Shown one piece after another: positions 26,610 to 38,080 of a stretch of DNA of 64,000 bases. Numbering within the stretch: position 1 is the first letter of the stretch; each line of letters starts with the position of its first letter. The DNA is taken from assembly GCF_038502225.1 (NCBI RefSeq), contig NC_091323.1, positions 20,990,642 to 21,054,641 on the forward strand. The letters are read 5' to 3'. Origin of the DNA: Cherax quadricarinatus. Taxonomy: Eukaryota > Arthropoda > Malacostraca > Decapoda > Parastacidae. The notes under the pieces are model-generated. The model saw only the letters and a list, made by a program, of their open reading frames with translations. It made no database searches and had not been told where the DNA came from. Made by a program: the position numbers and the translations under genes.

Positions 26610-27600
26610 GATTGCACTACCTGCTTCTCTGTCCTCATGCATTGCATCCAGAGGGCTTGTAGCAGCGATTCTCCTTGAACATCTTAGGGACAAGATTGGA
26701 GTCCAGGACCAGAAGTTCATTGACGGAGCCATGATCTGGGATATTCTAACTGGCTCTGAAACCAGATCTGCTCCCCCAACAACTACTAACAGTCGCACTG
26801 GGATGGCCCGATAGTGGAGAAAATAGCCTCAACAATGCTTCAGAGTGTGTCAGGGAAGGATAGAGCCCTCCTCTTGGCAGTGAGAGCTCCTCATGCAGGG
26901 GACTTTCTGTTGGCTGTTCCCAACTCCAGCCTTGGCACACGGCTCGACCCAGAGACCATCCGCATTGGTGTTGCCCTTCGACTTGCCGCCCCTATTCTCG
27001 CCGAACAAAGGTGTATTTGTGGCAGTGAAGCAGCACACCGATTCGGGTACCATGGTCTTGTGTGCCGTAAATCCGAGGGAAAGCTTGCAAGACATGAGGA
27101 GGTTAATAACATTATCAAGAGGAGCCTCACAACAGCCGGATGCCCAGCAGTAAGGGAGCCACCCCAACTATGCAGATCTGATGGAAGCCAGAAGCCTCCA
27201 GATGGTGTCACACTTCAAGCCTGGACAGACGGGAAACAGGTGGTGTGGGACTACACATGTGCATCTACCTTGGCTGATACCTATCTCCAATACACCAGGG
27301 AGGAAGGAGGGGCAGCCGCCAGCTTCAGGGAGTCCCAAAAGCCTAGAAAATATGGAGAACTTGTCCATCATTATATGTTTGTTCCCATAGGCTCAGAGAC
27401 CCTTGGCTCATGGGGAAAGAGTGCATCTAAGTTCCTTAAGGAGCTAGGCAAAAGACTCATCAGGGTAACTAGGGATCCCAGGGCAGCTAGTTTTCTGTTC
27501 CAGCGACTCAGCACTGCTATTCAGAGGGGTAATGCCTGCTGTATTTTGGGCACGCGACCCAGCATTGAAGAGCTGGATGAGATTTTTGCACTATAATCAG
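26610..27600 (+). pseudogene. Retroelement-type ORF C-terminus with zinc and restriction-like endonuclease motifs
   Basis: The long frame (261 codons, TAA... stop at 27594-27596) has no upstream start; earlier coding ([33 protein letters not shown]) lies in another frame from 26610 and is joined by a frameshift near 26800. Motifs in order: HAGDFLLAVPNSSLGTRLD, RIGVALRLAAPI, a zinc-like CICGSEAAHRFGYHGLVC, RHEEVNNIIKRSL, then PPDGVTLQAWTDGKQVVWD. The C-x-C...H-x3-C followed by PD-(x15)-D resembles the C-terminal finger and PD...D nuclease of non-LTR elements with restriction-like endonucleases. No reverse transcriptase motif is in the window, so the class is inferred. A short 3' region leads into (AT)n. 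Confidence 0.6.
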
Positions 27601-27690
27601 TGACAAACACGTAACAATATGTACTAGACATGTAGCTCTCACATTTCATGTACTGCATATGCCATCTTTATATCAACAATGTATCTCTTA

Positions 27691-27695
<5 letters not shown>

Positions 27696-27773
<78 letters not shown>
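27696..27773. repeat. (AT)n microsatellite
   Basis: Array following the retroelement ORF. Confidence 0.97.
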
Positions 27774-27777
<4 letters not shown>

Positions 27778-27910
27778 TGGGATCCATCTCTGGTGTAAAT
27801 TGTGGGACTCATAGCCTCGGACTTGATAAAAAGGCTTCAAGGAAGAATATTTGGATTTCTTCCTGAAGCTGTTTGAATATTCTACTTCCCCTACCACCCC
27901 ATCTTTTCAT

Positions 27911-28900
<990 letters not shown>

Positions 28901-28952
<52 letters not shown>
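28901..28952. repeat. (AT)n microsatellite
   Basis: Array between the RTE fragment and MITE copy 8. Confidence 0.96.
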
Positions 28953-28953
<1 letters not shown>

Positions 28954-28954
<1 letters not shown>

Positions 28955-29267
28955 GTTGTGCCGAATAGGAAAAACTTGCTATTATTGCTTAAATAGCAAC
29001 GCTCTTCTTGTCGAATAAGGCAAGGGAAAATTTGTGTATTCAGTAATTTTACAAAAATCATTCTGAACCTAACGAAAAAAAAATATTTCTTTGTGTTTCT
29101 TTATTATTAAATTATTGTAAACTTATCTAAAATATATTTAGTTGAATTAGGCTAAATTAAATTTTACTTGTTATAAGTTTAGGTAAGTTTTCTAGGGTTC
29201 TTTTGGTACAAAATTATTAATTTTTACATTAACATAAATGAAAAAAATATACCTATTCGGCACGACA
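28954..29267 (-). mobile_element. MITE-like element, copy 8 (B-to-A), internally deleted
   Basis: Starts TGTTGTGCCGAATAGGAAAA and ends CCTATTCGGCACGACA. About 75 bp next to the A end are missing, but the A-side terminal repeat is kept. Confidence 0.78.
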
Positions 29268-30160
29268 TATGTATGTGTTTGTCTGTTTGTTTCTGTAGTA
29301 AGTACATGGAACATTGGCTGTATCTTCGTGTAGCCAGCAGTGCTACCAATCACCTTATTAAATGTTTACAAAAGAACAACAGTGTGGTCTTTGCATCTGA
29401 GTCATAAATCATTTTACTCTGAATTCCATTATGTCATTAGATTATAATTAACATAATGAGGGGGTAATCGTTAATTAAACCTCTAGGAATCATACAGCGG
29501 TAAACATGCAGCAACTCCAGTTTCTTGAAACAAGAGCCCTATACCCGTCTCCTTAGTGAAGCTGCGATCCCATGACCACTATCGTGTTTCCATAACTTAA
29601 CCGATCCATGTTTTATACACCCGAAATTATTACAACAAAAATAAGCAGGTGTTAAACCATACTGAAGGTAAACAATACACGTGCCTTTGTCATCAGCAGT
29701 GCTCCCCAAAAACTTTTATTTTAAGGAAAAGATTTATTTCTAAGGGTGCACTGGCTATCAAGAGAGCAATTCACCTCTCTTGAAAAGATCGTCCGGGTGG
29801 CGACGCCAAATATGCTCCTCTTATCAAAGTTTTGCAAATGCCTGTAGAAGTTATGATTGTATGAAGAGATTTTAGTCAGCCTTTCTGGATCCCAGGTCTC
29901 CTGGAGAGTCTGGGAGGCGTTTCTCTAATGCTGGAGTCATGTTTTGATATTAGAAAGTACTCAGTGCTTCATGCATTTCACGTCTTCTGTATTTCGCTTC
30001 CATTTACGTGAAGGTGTAGTGGTTTTGTTTGGTTCGTCAGGAAAGAGCAGCACTTTTCCCTGACACGGATGTTTGTCAGATGATGACCCTGTAATGAACT
30101 GTTGGGGCCCCCTACCAAACTAGCGGTTAAATGGTTAACCTGCCGGCCGGCAGTACCACT
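29268..30160. other. Intronic sequence, unassigned
   Basis: No repeat family or coding sequence recognised. Confidence 0.4.
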
Positions 30161-30164
30161 GGGT

Positions 30165-30435
30165 ACGTCATCAAACCCATTGTGGGGACTGCTGAGCCGG
30201 CCTTAGAGCAGTACGTACCTAAACACCTCACGGTACGCATCTAAGCAGTAGGTACCTGAACACCTAATGGTACACATCTACTGGTCTTAGAAGCATTAAG
30301 TACCTGAACACCTCACGGTACACATCTACTGGCTTTAGAAGCAGTATGTACCTGACCACCTCACGGTACGCATCTAGGCAGTAGTTACCAGAACACCTAA
30401 TCGTACACATCTACTAGCAGTAGAGTATTCTATTA
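30165..30435. repeat. Diverged minisatellite beside the ORF1-like gene
   Basis: CAGTAGGTACCTGAACACCT and AATGGTACACATCTACTGG alternate in about five irregular units of 48-60 bp. Related GGTGTACTTCTACCGGCC text continues to 30620. Confidence 0.75.
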
Positions 30436-30905
30436 GCGTTAGAGGAAGCGCTCACCGCAGCTCACCGAGTCTGTTGGCCTCAGTTATTTGACGGCCGCAT
30501 TCAGTGTGCTTGCAACATAGTGTGTGCTGCATCGGACCACCTTGAGGTGTGTCAACTGGTCTTGAAGGCGGTAGATAGTACTTGCCAGACCATCTTACGG
30601 TGTACTTCTACCGGCCTTAGAGAGTATTTACAGGACTCGAATCGAATCGAGGACGACGAGAGCTGTCGTAAGATGGGAAGGAAGAAGGATATGGAAGGAT
30701 GGAAATAACTGGAAAAGGATGGGGAGGAGGGGAAGAAGAGGAATCAAGGCAAGTGGCTCAACCACTTTGGGACATGTGGTACAAAAGTACTGGAGACGTA
30801 GATAGAGAGGCTTGACTGATGTCATTGCTTGGCTCACTAGGAGAGGATGGCGAAGGCAGCGGTAGGAGCTGGGAGTGTCAGAAGGCAGCAAGCAGGATGA
30901 GTTGG

Positions 30906-32417
30906 TTATGGTCTTAAACCGTTTATCACTGCGGTAAATTGTTTTCGGGAGAGTTGTATCACACTTATGGGAGAGCTGTAGTAGTATTCGTTGGTTTGGA
31001 GTTGGTGGAGTATCTGGTTGTAGGTAGGGAATGGTCTTTCTTCGCTTTGGTACGATACAGTGTTGTCTTGGAGATGTTGGATGAGTTCTAGGCGAGTCAT
31101 GCTTGCAGGGTACAGCCTCGTGGTGTAGAATATGAGTCCTTTGTGTTTAACCCATGGTGTTCCAGGTAATCGACGTGAGCTAAGTAGAGAAGGCGGTGGT
31201 GGAGTAGAGGAAGGTGGTGTTGCTTCGTTTTCAACTTCAGTAGACGAATTAGAAGATGTTTCTGGTGGTAAGGCTTCTGATTGGTTGGATTCAGTGAGAG
31301 GTGGTGGCGGTGGAGGCTTCTCATTGGTCGTTATTGGATTGACGTCACTAGTTGGTGTTGATGGAACTTCTGCAGAAGAGTTGGCGATTAAGTTTTTGGT
31401 GAATTTGAGAATTTCTTCAGAAGGTGGAGATGCTTGAAATGTAAATGAAGGCATGTTATTTAATGCAAATAACTCGTTGATGGTAGAGTTAAATGATCCA
31501 GGTACAGCCATGTTTTGCATATGAGCGTATAGTAGACAGTAGTGAATCTTTGTTACGTCACATGTTGGAGGAGTGATGGTAGTGGTGGTGGTGGAGGCGG
31601 GCTGAGTAGATGCTTGAAGTAATTTTGTAGTGTCTGCTTGTATTTTTGCAATTGCTGCATACGTTGGAGTGTTGCTAGTAGGTTTTTTCTTTGCTGCATC
31701 TTGTGTTTTCTTCATAATATCCTTTCTGGTAGGACATTTTGCTGCCAGTGTATGGTGATCATTACTCTTGCAGTTTAAGCACGCTGGTTGTGTTGGAGCA
31801 GCAGCGGTGCAGGAACTGAAGGTGTGTCCCTCACTACCACATGTAGTGCAGAACTTCTTGTCTTTTACTGGACATGCTTTGGTGGTGTGATGGTATGAAT
31901 AACAGTTCCAGCAATGTTGGATGTAGTGATATCTCTCTGCTTCAATGTAGGTAGGGCTGATGTAGTAGACAGCAAGACCTTCGTTCAGTGCAGTGGCAGC
32001 CATGTTCACGTCGGTGAAGGTGACCTTGATCATGGACGTTGCATTTGGGATTTTTGTAATGCTGTCAACAGTAGCCCAAGTATTTTGCGTCTCGATGGAT
32101 GACTTGAGTTCAGCAGGTGTTTGAGACGTCAGAATCTTGTCCAGTTTTTTTAGGAATACTGATTTCCTTGCCCTGAGGGCAGGAGATGACGTAACAGTAA
32201 ACCCTTGAGTAGTAAGAGTAGTGATGGCTTCTGTAGTGAGTAGCTTCTCTGCTTCAGCATCATCGTGACACACAACAATGAATGCTTCTTTCAGTGACAA
32301 TATGGTGTTGAATTTTACTTCCAGTGCTCTCTGAACAACAGTTGCAAGAGCAATCTTCGTTGAATCATCAACGGTACCATTTCTTGGTTTGATCTTTACA
32401 AGATTTGCGTAGCTCAT
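30906..32417 (-). CDS. Intact gag-like ORF1 of a non-LTR retrotransposon
   Basis: The 503-codon frame is uninterrupted. I choose MSYANLVKIKPRNG at 32417 as the start because it opens the globular part; an upstream in-frame ATG at 32465 would add 16 residues. Residues ~1-165 form an RNA-binding-like region (VVQRALEVKFNTILSL, TSMIKVTFTDVNMAATAL). Three zinc knuckles follow: CWNCYSYHHTTKAC and CTTCGSEGHTFSSC are exact C-x2-C-x4-H-x4-C, and CLNCKSNDHHTLAAKC is a longer-spaced third. The C-terminal half is Thr/Pro/Ser-rich with poly-Pro runs, then an ordered end (GTPWVKHKGLIFYTT, SVIQLSRKQF). Such proteins coat LINE RNA. No endonuclease or reverse transcriptase follows it. A domesticated gene is the alternative. 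Confidence 0.8.
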   Translation of the reverse strand: MSYANLVKIKPRNGTVDDSTKIALATVVQRALEVKFNTILSLKEAFIVVCHDDAEAEKLLTTEAITTLTTQGFTVTSSPALRARKSVFLKKLDKILTSQTPAELKSSIETQNTWATVDSITKIPNATSMIKVTFTDVNMAATALNEGLAVYYISPTYIEAERYHYIQHCWNCYSYHHTTKACPVKDKKFCTTCGSEGHTFSSCTAAAPTQPACLNCKSNDHHTLAAKCPTRKDIMKKTQDAAKKKPTSNTPTYAAIAKIQADTTKLLQASTQPASTTTTTITPPTCDVTKIHYCLLYAHMQNMAVPGSFNSTINELFALNNMPSFTFQASPPSEEILKFTKNLIANSSAEVPSTPTSDVNPITTNEKPPPPPPLTESNQSEALPPETSSNSSTEVENEATPPSSTPPPPSLLSSRRLPGTPWVKHKGLIFYTTRLYPASMTRLELIQHLQDNTVSYQSEERPFPTYNQILHQLQTNEYYYSSPISVIQLSRKQFTAVINGLRP

Positions 32418-32479
32418 CGTGTAAGTCAAGGCGATGACAACGCTGGTAAAGGTTCCCCTCCCCAACGGGGATCGTAGGG

Positions 32480-33260
32480 AGACAGAGTAAGTAAGGAGAG
32501 CTGCTATGACCTGCCTGGGCGAGAGTCAAGAGCAGAATCCTTTTTCTCTATTTATCTTTACAGGACTACCGGTGATGTCTGCGGACTCACCGCCTACGCT
32601 GGTCAACTGTGGGCCGGAGTCATCAGATGCTGTTTAGTGGGACATTACATGAAGAAAAGGTTGGAGTGTTACACTGAACTGGGCTAGGACCGTAGTGTGA
32701 CACTTAAGCAAGTATGATGGAGTGGAACACTGAGAAGAAAAGGGTGTCGTGTGACACTGAAGATGGCCTGGTTGTAGTGTACATTGAATAGTGTCATGTG
32801 ACTAGCCTCGACAAAGACGCTATGCGGGTAGTGTGACGCAGAGACAAGGGTGTCAAGTGTGACACGGTTGTGAAAGTATTACACGGAGAAAAGGGTGTCA
32901 AGTGACACGGTGGAGAAAGAGCGTCACAACTCGGATAAGTGTAGTGAGAAACGCAGTTGATTGTAATTTATTTTAAATGTTAATTTATTATTTTAGCATA
33001 GATATATAGTGACACAGGAGTGTCAAGAAAGTTGTACCCTGTGTAGGGTTACGAATTATTTAGTATTTTAGTTAGATGCTAATTATAATTTATTATTGTA
33101 ACATATAAATATATATATTTTAAATACCTCCTAGACCAAAGATTGATTTTTATATAATATTAAAGATTAATTTATTTTAATGTATATGTATCCCGAACTC
33201 TTTATTACAAAAGGAGTAAAACTACCATCTTTAAAAATCACTTTTTTTGTAATATGAACA
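32480..33260. other. Upstream region of the ORF1-like gene, with degenerate GTGACAC repeats
   Basis: 32690-32950 repeats AAGGGTGTCAAGTGACAC-like text about six times at irregular spacing; 32960-33250 is very AT-rich. It may be the 5' untranslated region or promoter of the minus-strand ORF1. No TATA or initiator can be assigned with confidence. Confidence 0.45.
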
Positions 33261-33261
33261 A

Positions 33262-33350
33262 AAAGGCATAATACCGTGACTGGAACAATACACACACAAC
33301 CCACACACAGGAAAGAGAAGCCTATGACGAAGTTTCGGTCCGACTTGGGA
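33262..33350 (-). repeat. GGACC-GAAAC family, single arm
   Basis: ATACCGTGACTGGAACAATA, GAGAAGCCTATGACGAAGTT and TCGGTCCGACTTGG match the arm at 4820-4945 with a few substitutions. Confidence 0.65.
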
Positions 33351-33479
33351 GCTAGGATTTTCTCTCTAACAATAAATATTCACCCCCAGTGTCCTAGAAT
33401 ATGTTATGAGAATGCATACTCTCCTGTTTATTTTAAGTGTAGAAGGTCCAGGCGCCAGTAATTGTCTTCAAAAGTCTGT

Positions 33480-33900
33480 AGATATCACGATTTCAATGAT
33501 TCTCCAAACTACAAAGCCCATAGTACTGAAAACCTCTTTCACACCCTTTTCTCCAGCCCATTCTGGGACGAGCCCTACCTTCCCTTCCTCCCATCTTTAT
33601 TTTATACTCTTGGTCATCCGATTCTACTCCACTCTTTCTAAATGCTCAAATCACCTCCACAACTCTTTCTCTGCTCTCTGAATCTAATCCTTCATCGTGT
33701 TCTAATTTCTATGCTCTTAATTCCTTGCAAAATAGGCACCTCAAACATAACATCTTCACTTTCTCAAGCCTCCTCGCTGCAACGTTTAAAGCCCACGCCT
33801 CACGCTTATGTAAAAAGAGGTTTGATACCACAATATTATGGTACATTCTTCCTTTTGCTTACATACATAAATTTCTTAGTTTACACTAACACTTCAACAC
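33480..33900 (-). mobile_element. RTE-like LINE, old C-terminal fragment
   Basis: The plus strand shows the complement of the RRGRGRPRKGW, LRWFGHVERM and SCLRAMCGV blocks (CCAGCCCATTCTGGGACGAG, AAATGCTCAAATCACCTCCA) in several frames with many substitutions; older than the copies at 6690 and 28024. Confidence 0.65.
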
Positions 33901-34575
33901 CAACTGTGTGTCTCAGGGCTAATGGAGACAGACGCCAAACACTACAAGGGTTATACATTTTTTTTCGCTAGTCAATCGTTAGGTATCTGCACGTAATGTA
34001 TGGTAAACCCCAGCGGAGACTGAGCCATTCTCCATCACAGATGGTGAGCCACACTCCATCACAGACGACAGACAGGTAATGAACCACACTCCATCACAGG
34101 TGGTGACCTTGGAGCCTAAATGGAAACTAAAACCTAAGATTGAAAACAAAACCAGAAGAGGTATAACAAACAATACACCGAGGGAGAAACAGGAAGGACG
34201 AAGACTGCCCAAAGCTGAACCACCTGGATGAATAACTGACGCAGGAGAACTCCTTTCACACCTTTAACTGCATGTTTAACAGTGCATGGTTCTCTTCAAA
34301 CTGACTTAGCGCTTCTTTTTGATTATAATAATAATAATCTCCAAACTGAGCCTGCTGAATAGGCCGGCTTCCAAAAAATTCCTTTACAGAATGGGCGTTG
34401 AGGGAGTGAATCTGATCACGATGAATACAGAGGCAGCAACAGAAACATCACCTCCGCAAAAGCAAATACTCTAGTGCAAATGGGTAAATAGACATACACA
34501 TATATAAATAAAAAAAGCCCCCACCCACCAAAAAATATATGCATATGCACAATGTACATAAAAAAAAACTAATTC
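33901..34575. other. Intronic sequence, unassigned
   Basis: 34020-34110 repeats ACACTCCATCACAG three times. Nothing else recognised. Confidence 0.4.
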
Positions 34576-34576
34576 A

Positions 34577-34579
34577 CAT

Positions 34580-34612
<33 letters not shown>
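34577..34612. repeat. (CA)n microsatellite
   Basis: About 17 CA units. Confidence 0.93.
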
Positions 34613-34615
<3 letters not shown>

Positions 34616-34954
34616 GCAAGAACAAAAACGCCCTCCAACACACGTATATATGCGCACAAATACACACGGATGCGCTCCCCCACACAAGCACTCAAATACT
34701 CGCATAAATATACTCAGAAGCAAATAAATATAAGCAAGCAAAAGCATTCGTGCAAAGTGGCTGTGATAAGCAAAATAATACCAGTGAATCAGTGAAAAAA
34801 CAAGTGTTCGTGATCTGCAAGGAGTGTCCGTGATAAAATAAAAGTGTACTTATTCATGAAAAAAGTGCCTGATAGGCGAAAAATATCTATGCAATGAAAC
34901 AGCATCTGATCAGTTTAATGAAGTTTCGTGATCAGCTAAAAGAGAGAGTCCGCA

Positions 34955-35215
34955 ATCAGCAAGAAAAGGTGCATGAACAGCTAAAAATGGTCCAATATCA
35001 GCCAAGAAAGGTCCAAGATCAGTTATGAAAGGTCCAAGATCAGCTATGAAAGGTCCAAGAGCAGCTATAAAAGGTCCAAGATAATCTAGAAGTCCAAGAT
35101 CTGCTGGAAAAGTTCCAAGATCAGCCTTGAAAGGTCCAAGATCTGCTAGAAAAGGCCCAAGATCAGATACAAAAGATCAAAGATCAGCGAGAAAAGATCA
35201 AAATCAGCTATAAAA
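34955..35215. repeat. Minisatellite, about 20-21 bp unit, about 12 copies
   Basis: Unit AAAGGTCCAAGATCAGCTA with small indels. Copies differ at one to three sites. Confidence 0.88.
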
Positions 35216-35415
35216 TGCCCGCATATAAGAAAGCACATTGCAAATATAGTGTAAGTAAAAACTGAAGCAAGAACACAGGAACTAATGCTTAATGAGCTTT
35301 GTCTTAATTGAGCTTTGAGTAAGCTTACACATGTGTGCGTGCCCACGTACGTACCTGTCTCGACCTAACCCGACTTATTGTATGTACGAAAACAGTAACC
35401 CTCTCATTCACAGAG

Positions 35416-35416
<1 letters not shown>

Positions 35417-35461
<45 letters not shown>
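35417..35461. repeat. (CA)n microsatellite
   Basis: Caps the 5' end of the CR1-like fragment that follows. Confidence 0.96.
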
Positions 35462-35465
<4 letters not shown>

Positions 35466-35784
35466 CCTGAGAGAGGGAGCAGAGGCGCTTTGTGTACCAC
35501 TAACAACAATCTTCAACACATCTATCGATACAGGACGACTACCTGAGGTATGTAGTCCAAAATTTTAGAAAAGGAGACAGACACGAAGCACTAAACTACA
35601 GACCAGTGTCACTAACATGTATAGTATGTAACGTCATGGAGAAGATTATCAGAAGAGTGGTGGACCACCTAGAAAGTAATGAGCTTATCAACGACAACCA
35701 GCACGGTTTCAGGGACGGGAAATCCTGTCATAAACGTACTGGAGTTCTCTGACAGTGTGACAGCAGTAAGAAAAGAGAGAGAGG
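35462..35784 (+). mobile_element. CR1-like LINE fragment, RT fingers/palm
   Basis: Broken frames read VLREGAEALCVPLTTIFNTS, a FRKGDRHEALNYRPVSLTCI block and QHGFRDGKSC: the N-terminal reverse transcriptase region of CR1-type elements. It ends abruptly after a worn LLEFYDKVT-type motif at 35784 where a second LINE-type sequence begins. Confidence 0.78.
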
Positions 35785-36035
35785 GGTTTACCTGGGGAGG
35801 GTTTCGAGGGTCAACGCCCCCGCGGCTCAGTCTGAGACCAGGCCTCGTGGTGGCTCAGGGTCTGATCAACCAGGCTGTTACTGCTAGCTGCACGCAAACT
35901 GACGTACGAGCCACAGCCCGGCTGGCCAGGTACTGACTTTAGGTGCTTGTCCAGTGCCTTCTTGAAGACAGCCAGGGGTTCACTGGTAATCCCCCTTATG
36001 TATGCTGGGAGGCAATTGAACTCTTGGTATCTTAG
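35785..36035 (-). mobile_element. LINE C-terminus/3' end of another family
   Basis: The minus strand encodes QEFNCLPAYIRGITSEPLAV, FKKALDKHLKSVPGQPGC and LVDQTLSHHEAWSQTEPRGR, then the tail complementary to ACCTGGGGAGGGTTTCGAGG. The same tail is at 23540-23600 and 50028-50095. It is fused to the CR1-like fragment in opposite orientation. Confidence 0.6.
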
Positions 36036-36479
36036 CACAAGCTGTATGCTAAGATACCAGCTCTTAACCAGTAGACGAGTTAAGTAGGATAGCATCTCAA
36101 AGCTTTTAAATGAGCCGGCATAGGCTAACACCTCTGAGTCTGTAAATTCAACAGTGTAAAAAATTAACTGTTTAAATAGAAGATTACGACTTCATGAATA
36201 ACCTTCCCTGTAACGTACTGTATCACAGCAATAATGCTCAGTAGTTTTCAGGTTTATATGGAAAGAAGCTTATGTTCATTAGTTTACACTGAGGCGACAG
36301 TGTAAACTGTAAGCTGTATAAACTGATGTGTGTTGGTAATGCTTTAATTCCTAGTGATCTTGAATCCCCATCTTTGCTGTGTTTTTATCGTGTCTGCACT
36401 ACTGTTGTAACACTACTTTGGACTATATTAAATGAGTGTGTCATTCCTGTATTCTGTTCTAACGGAGCTTTGGAATACC
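36036..36479. other. Intronic sequence with one hairpin
   Basis: A hairpin TGGTATCTTAGCA / TGCTAAGATACCA lies at about 36026-36060. The rest is unassigned. Confidence 0.5.
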
Positions 36480-36906
36480 CCATACCCCCGGCCGGGATTG
36501 AACCCGCGGTCATAGAGTCTCAAAACTCCAGCCCGTCGCGCTAGCCACTAGACCAGCTAGCCACAATAAGATTCATCCAACTAGGTATATTTCTACACCA
36601 TAGGAAAGTTAGCACAGGCACCTCTGTGACCACAAATGCAAGTTTTTACAGACGAATCTCCAGCTAGCGTGGCCGTGACGAACTCTAGGGACTTGAGCTA
36701 GAGTTCGTCACGGCCACGCTAGCTGGAGATTCGTCTGTAAAAACTTGCATTTGTGGTCACAGAGGTGCCTGTGCTAACTTTCCTATGGTGTAGAAATATA
36801 CCTAGTTGGATGAATCTTATTGTGGCTAGCTGGTCTAGTGGCTAGCGCGACGGGCTGGAGTTTTGAGACTCTATGACCGCGGGTTCAATCCCGGCCGGGG
36901 GTATGG
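36480..36906. mobile_element. Perfect palindrome of a tRNA-derived SINE (209 bp arms)
   Basis: Arms 36480-36688 and 36698-36906 appear to be exact reverse complements around the 9 nt loop GGACTTGAG. Each outer end carries a tRNA-like head: TGGTCTAGTGGCTAGCG (A box) and GGGTTCAATCCC (B box), facing outward. On the right the element body continues past the arm as TTTATTTGCAATCGTGTCAT to about 36945, as in the copy at 59455-59630. Confidence 0.9.
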
Positions 36907-36945
36907 TTTATTTGCAATCGTGTCATTACGATTTCTTAAGTCAAG

Positions 36946-37690
36946 TCACATTCGACGGGTGTTATAATGCTGTATTTTGTAGCAAATCCTAATCTGGAAA
37001 AATCATTCAATAGTGTTACATTGCTGTAGTTTGCTGTATCGCTACTTGAAGATACATTACGCTACTTTTAAATGTATTAGTGCTGCACGAGGCCCTCCAG
37101 TCTAGCTAAACGAACAGCTTATCTAAACTGGACCTACCAGTACAAGGCCGTCCAGATTAATAATTACTAATATATGATCATATAATTATCATTATCAATA
37201 TTTTTAGTCTTTATTCAAATGGTTTAGTCTTAAAGAACAGGTCGCTTGTTCACTCTGGTGAGTTACATATCACATTAACACGTGAAAGCTATACAGGGTA
37301 TATACCTGCTTTTGGAATGCAAGGTTATTTGGGAACGTGTAATAATCATCACAATACCTTGTGTCGCGTGCAGATGCCAATAACAGCGCCATAGTGAGGA
37401 AAAAATTATTTGGAAAACTATATAAAGTATGTGGGTGGGTGTAAAAATATATATAATGGGCATTCTTATCCAGAGAAATTTCATTACCATGAGTCTGTTA
37501 GGTTTGACAGCTCTGAAGAAATATTGATTATTACTAAAAGCATTAACTAAGTCCATATCCATTATTAGAATTCTTTGGAAAATTTAATAATAAACTCTCG
37601 AAGCTGATTAATTTTATCATGACAGGAAAAATACTAAACAGAACTTACAAACACTAGAAGGAAAATGTATTTGTATTAATATAGTTACAG
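36946..37690. other. Intronic AT-rich sequence, unassigned
   Basis: No repeat or coding sequence recognised. Confidence 0.4.
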
Positions 37691-38080
37691 GATTGACTCA
37701 CGAAATCGTAGTATCACGAGTGTAAACAAACCAGGGTAACGGTGGGGTTTGAGCCATGGGGAGGGAGTCGTAAAACTCCAGGCCAGTGCGTAAGTCACTA
37801 GGCCAGTTGGCTACAAAAAGATTCGTCCAACAAGGTATATTTATACACCATAGGTAGGTTAGCATGGGCCACCACTGTGACTACAAATGCAAGTTTTTAC
37901 AGACGGATCTCCCGCCGGTGGGATATTCATCTGTAGTCACAGTGGTGGCGCATGTTAACCTCCCTATGGTGTATAAATATACCTAGTTGGATGAATCTTA
38001 TTGTAGACAGCTGGTCCAATGACCTACGCACTTACCCAGAGTTTTATGACTTACTCGCCATGGATTCACCCCCCCCCCCT
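37690..38080. mobile_element. Diverged SINE palindrome, second copy
   Basis: The same architecture as 36480-36906 with many substitutions: left arm 37735-37910 (inverted head, GTAAGTCACTAGGCCAGTTG), right arm 37925-38070 (GACAGCTGGTCCAATGACCT). To the left, CGAAATCGTAGTATCACGAG (37700-37719) is the inverted SINE body. Its divergence shows this arrangement is old and not only an assembly effect. Confidence 0.75.

Noticed and set aside
36826..36900. Possible tRNA gene
   Set aside because: A and B boxes are present, but the acceptor stem does not close and the same head is repeated in a SINE family.
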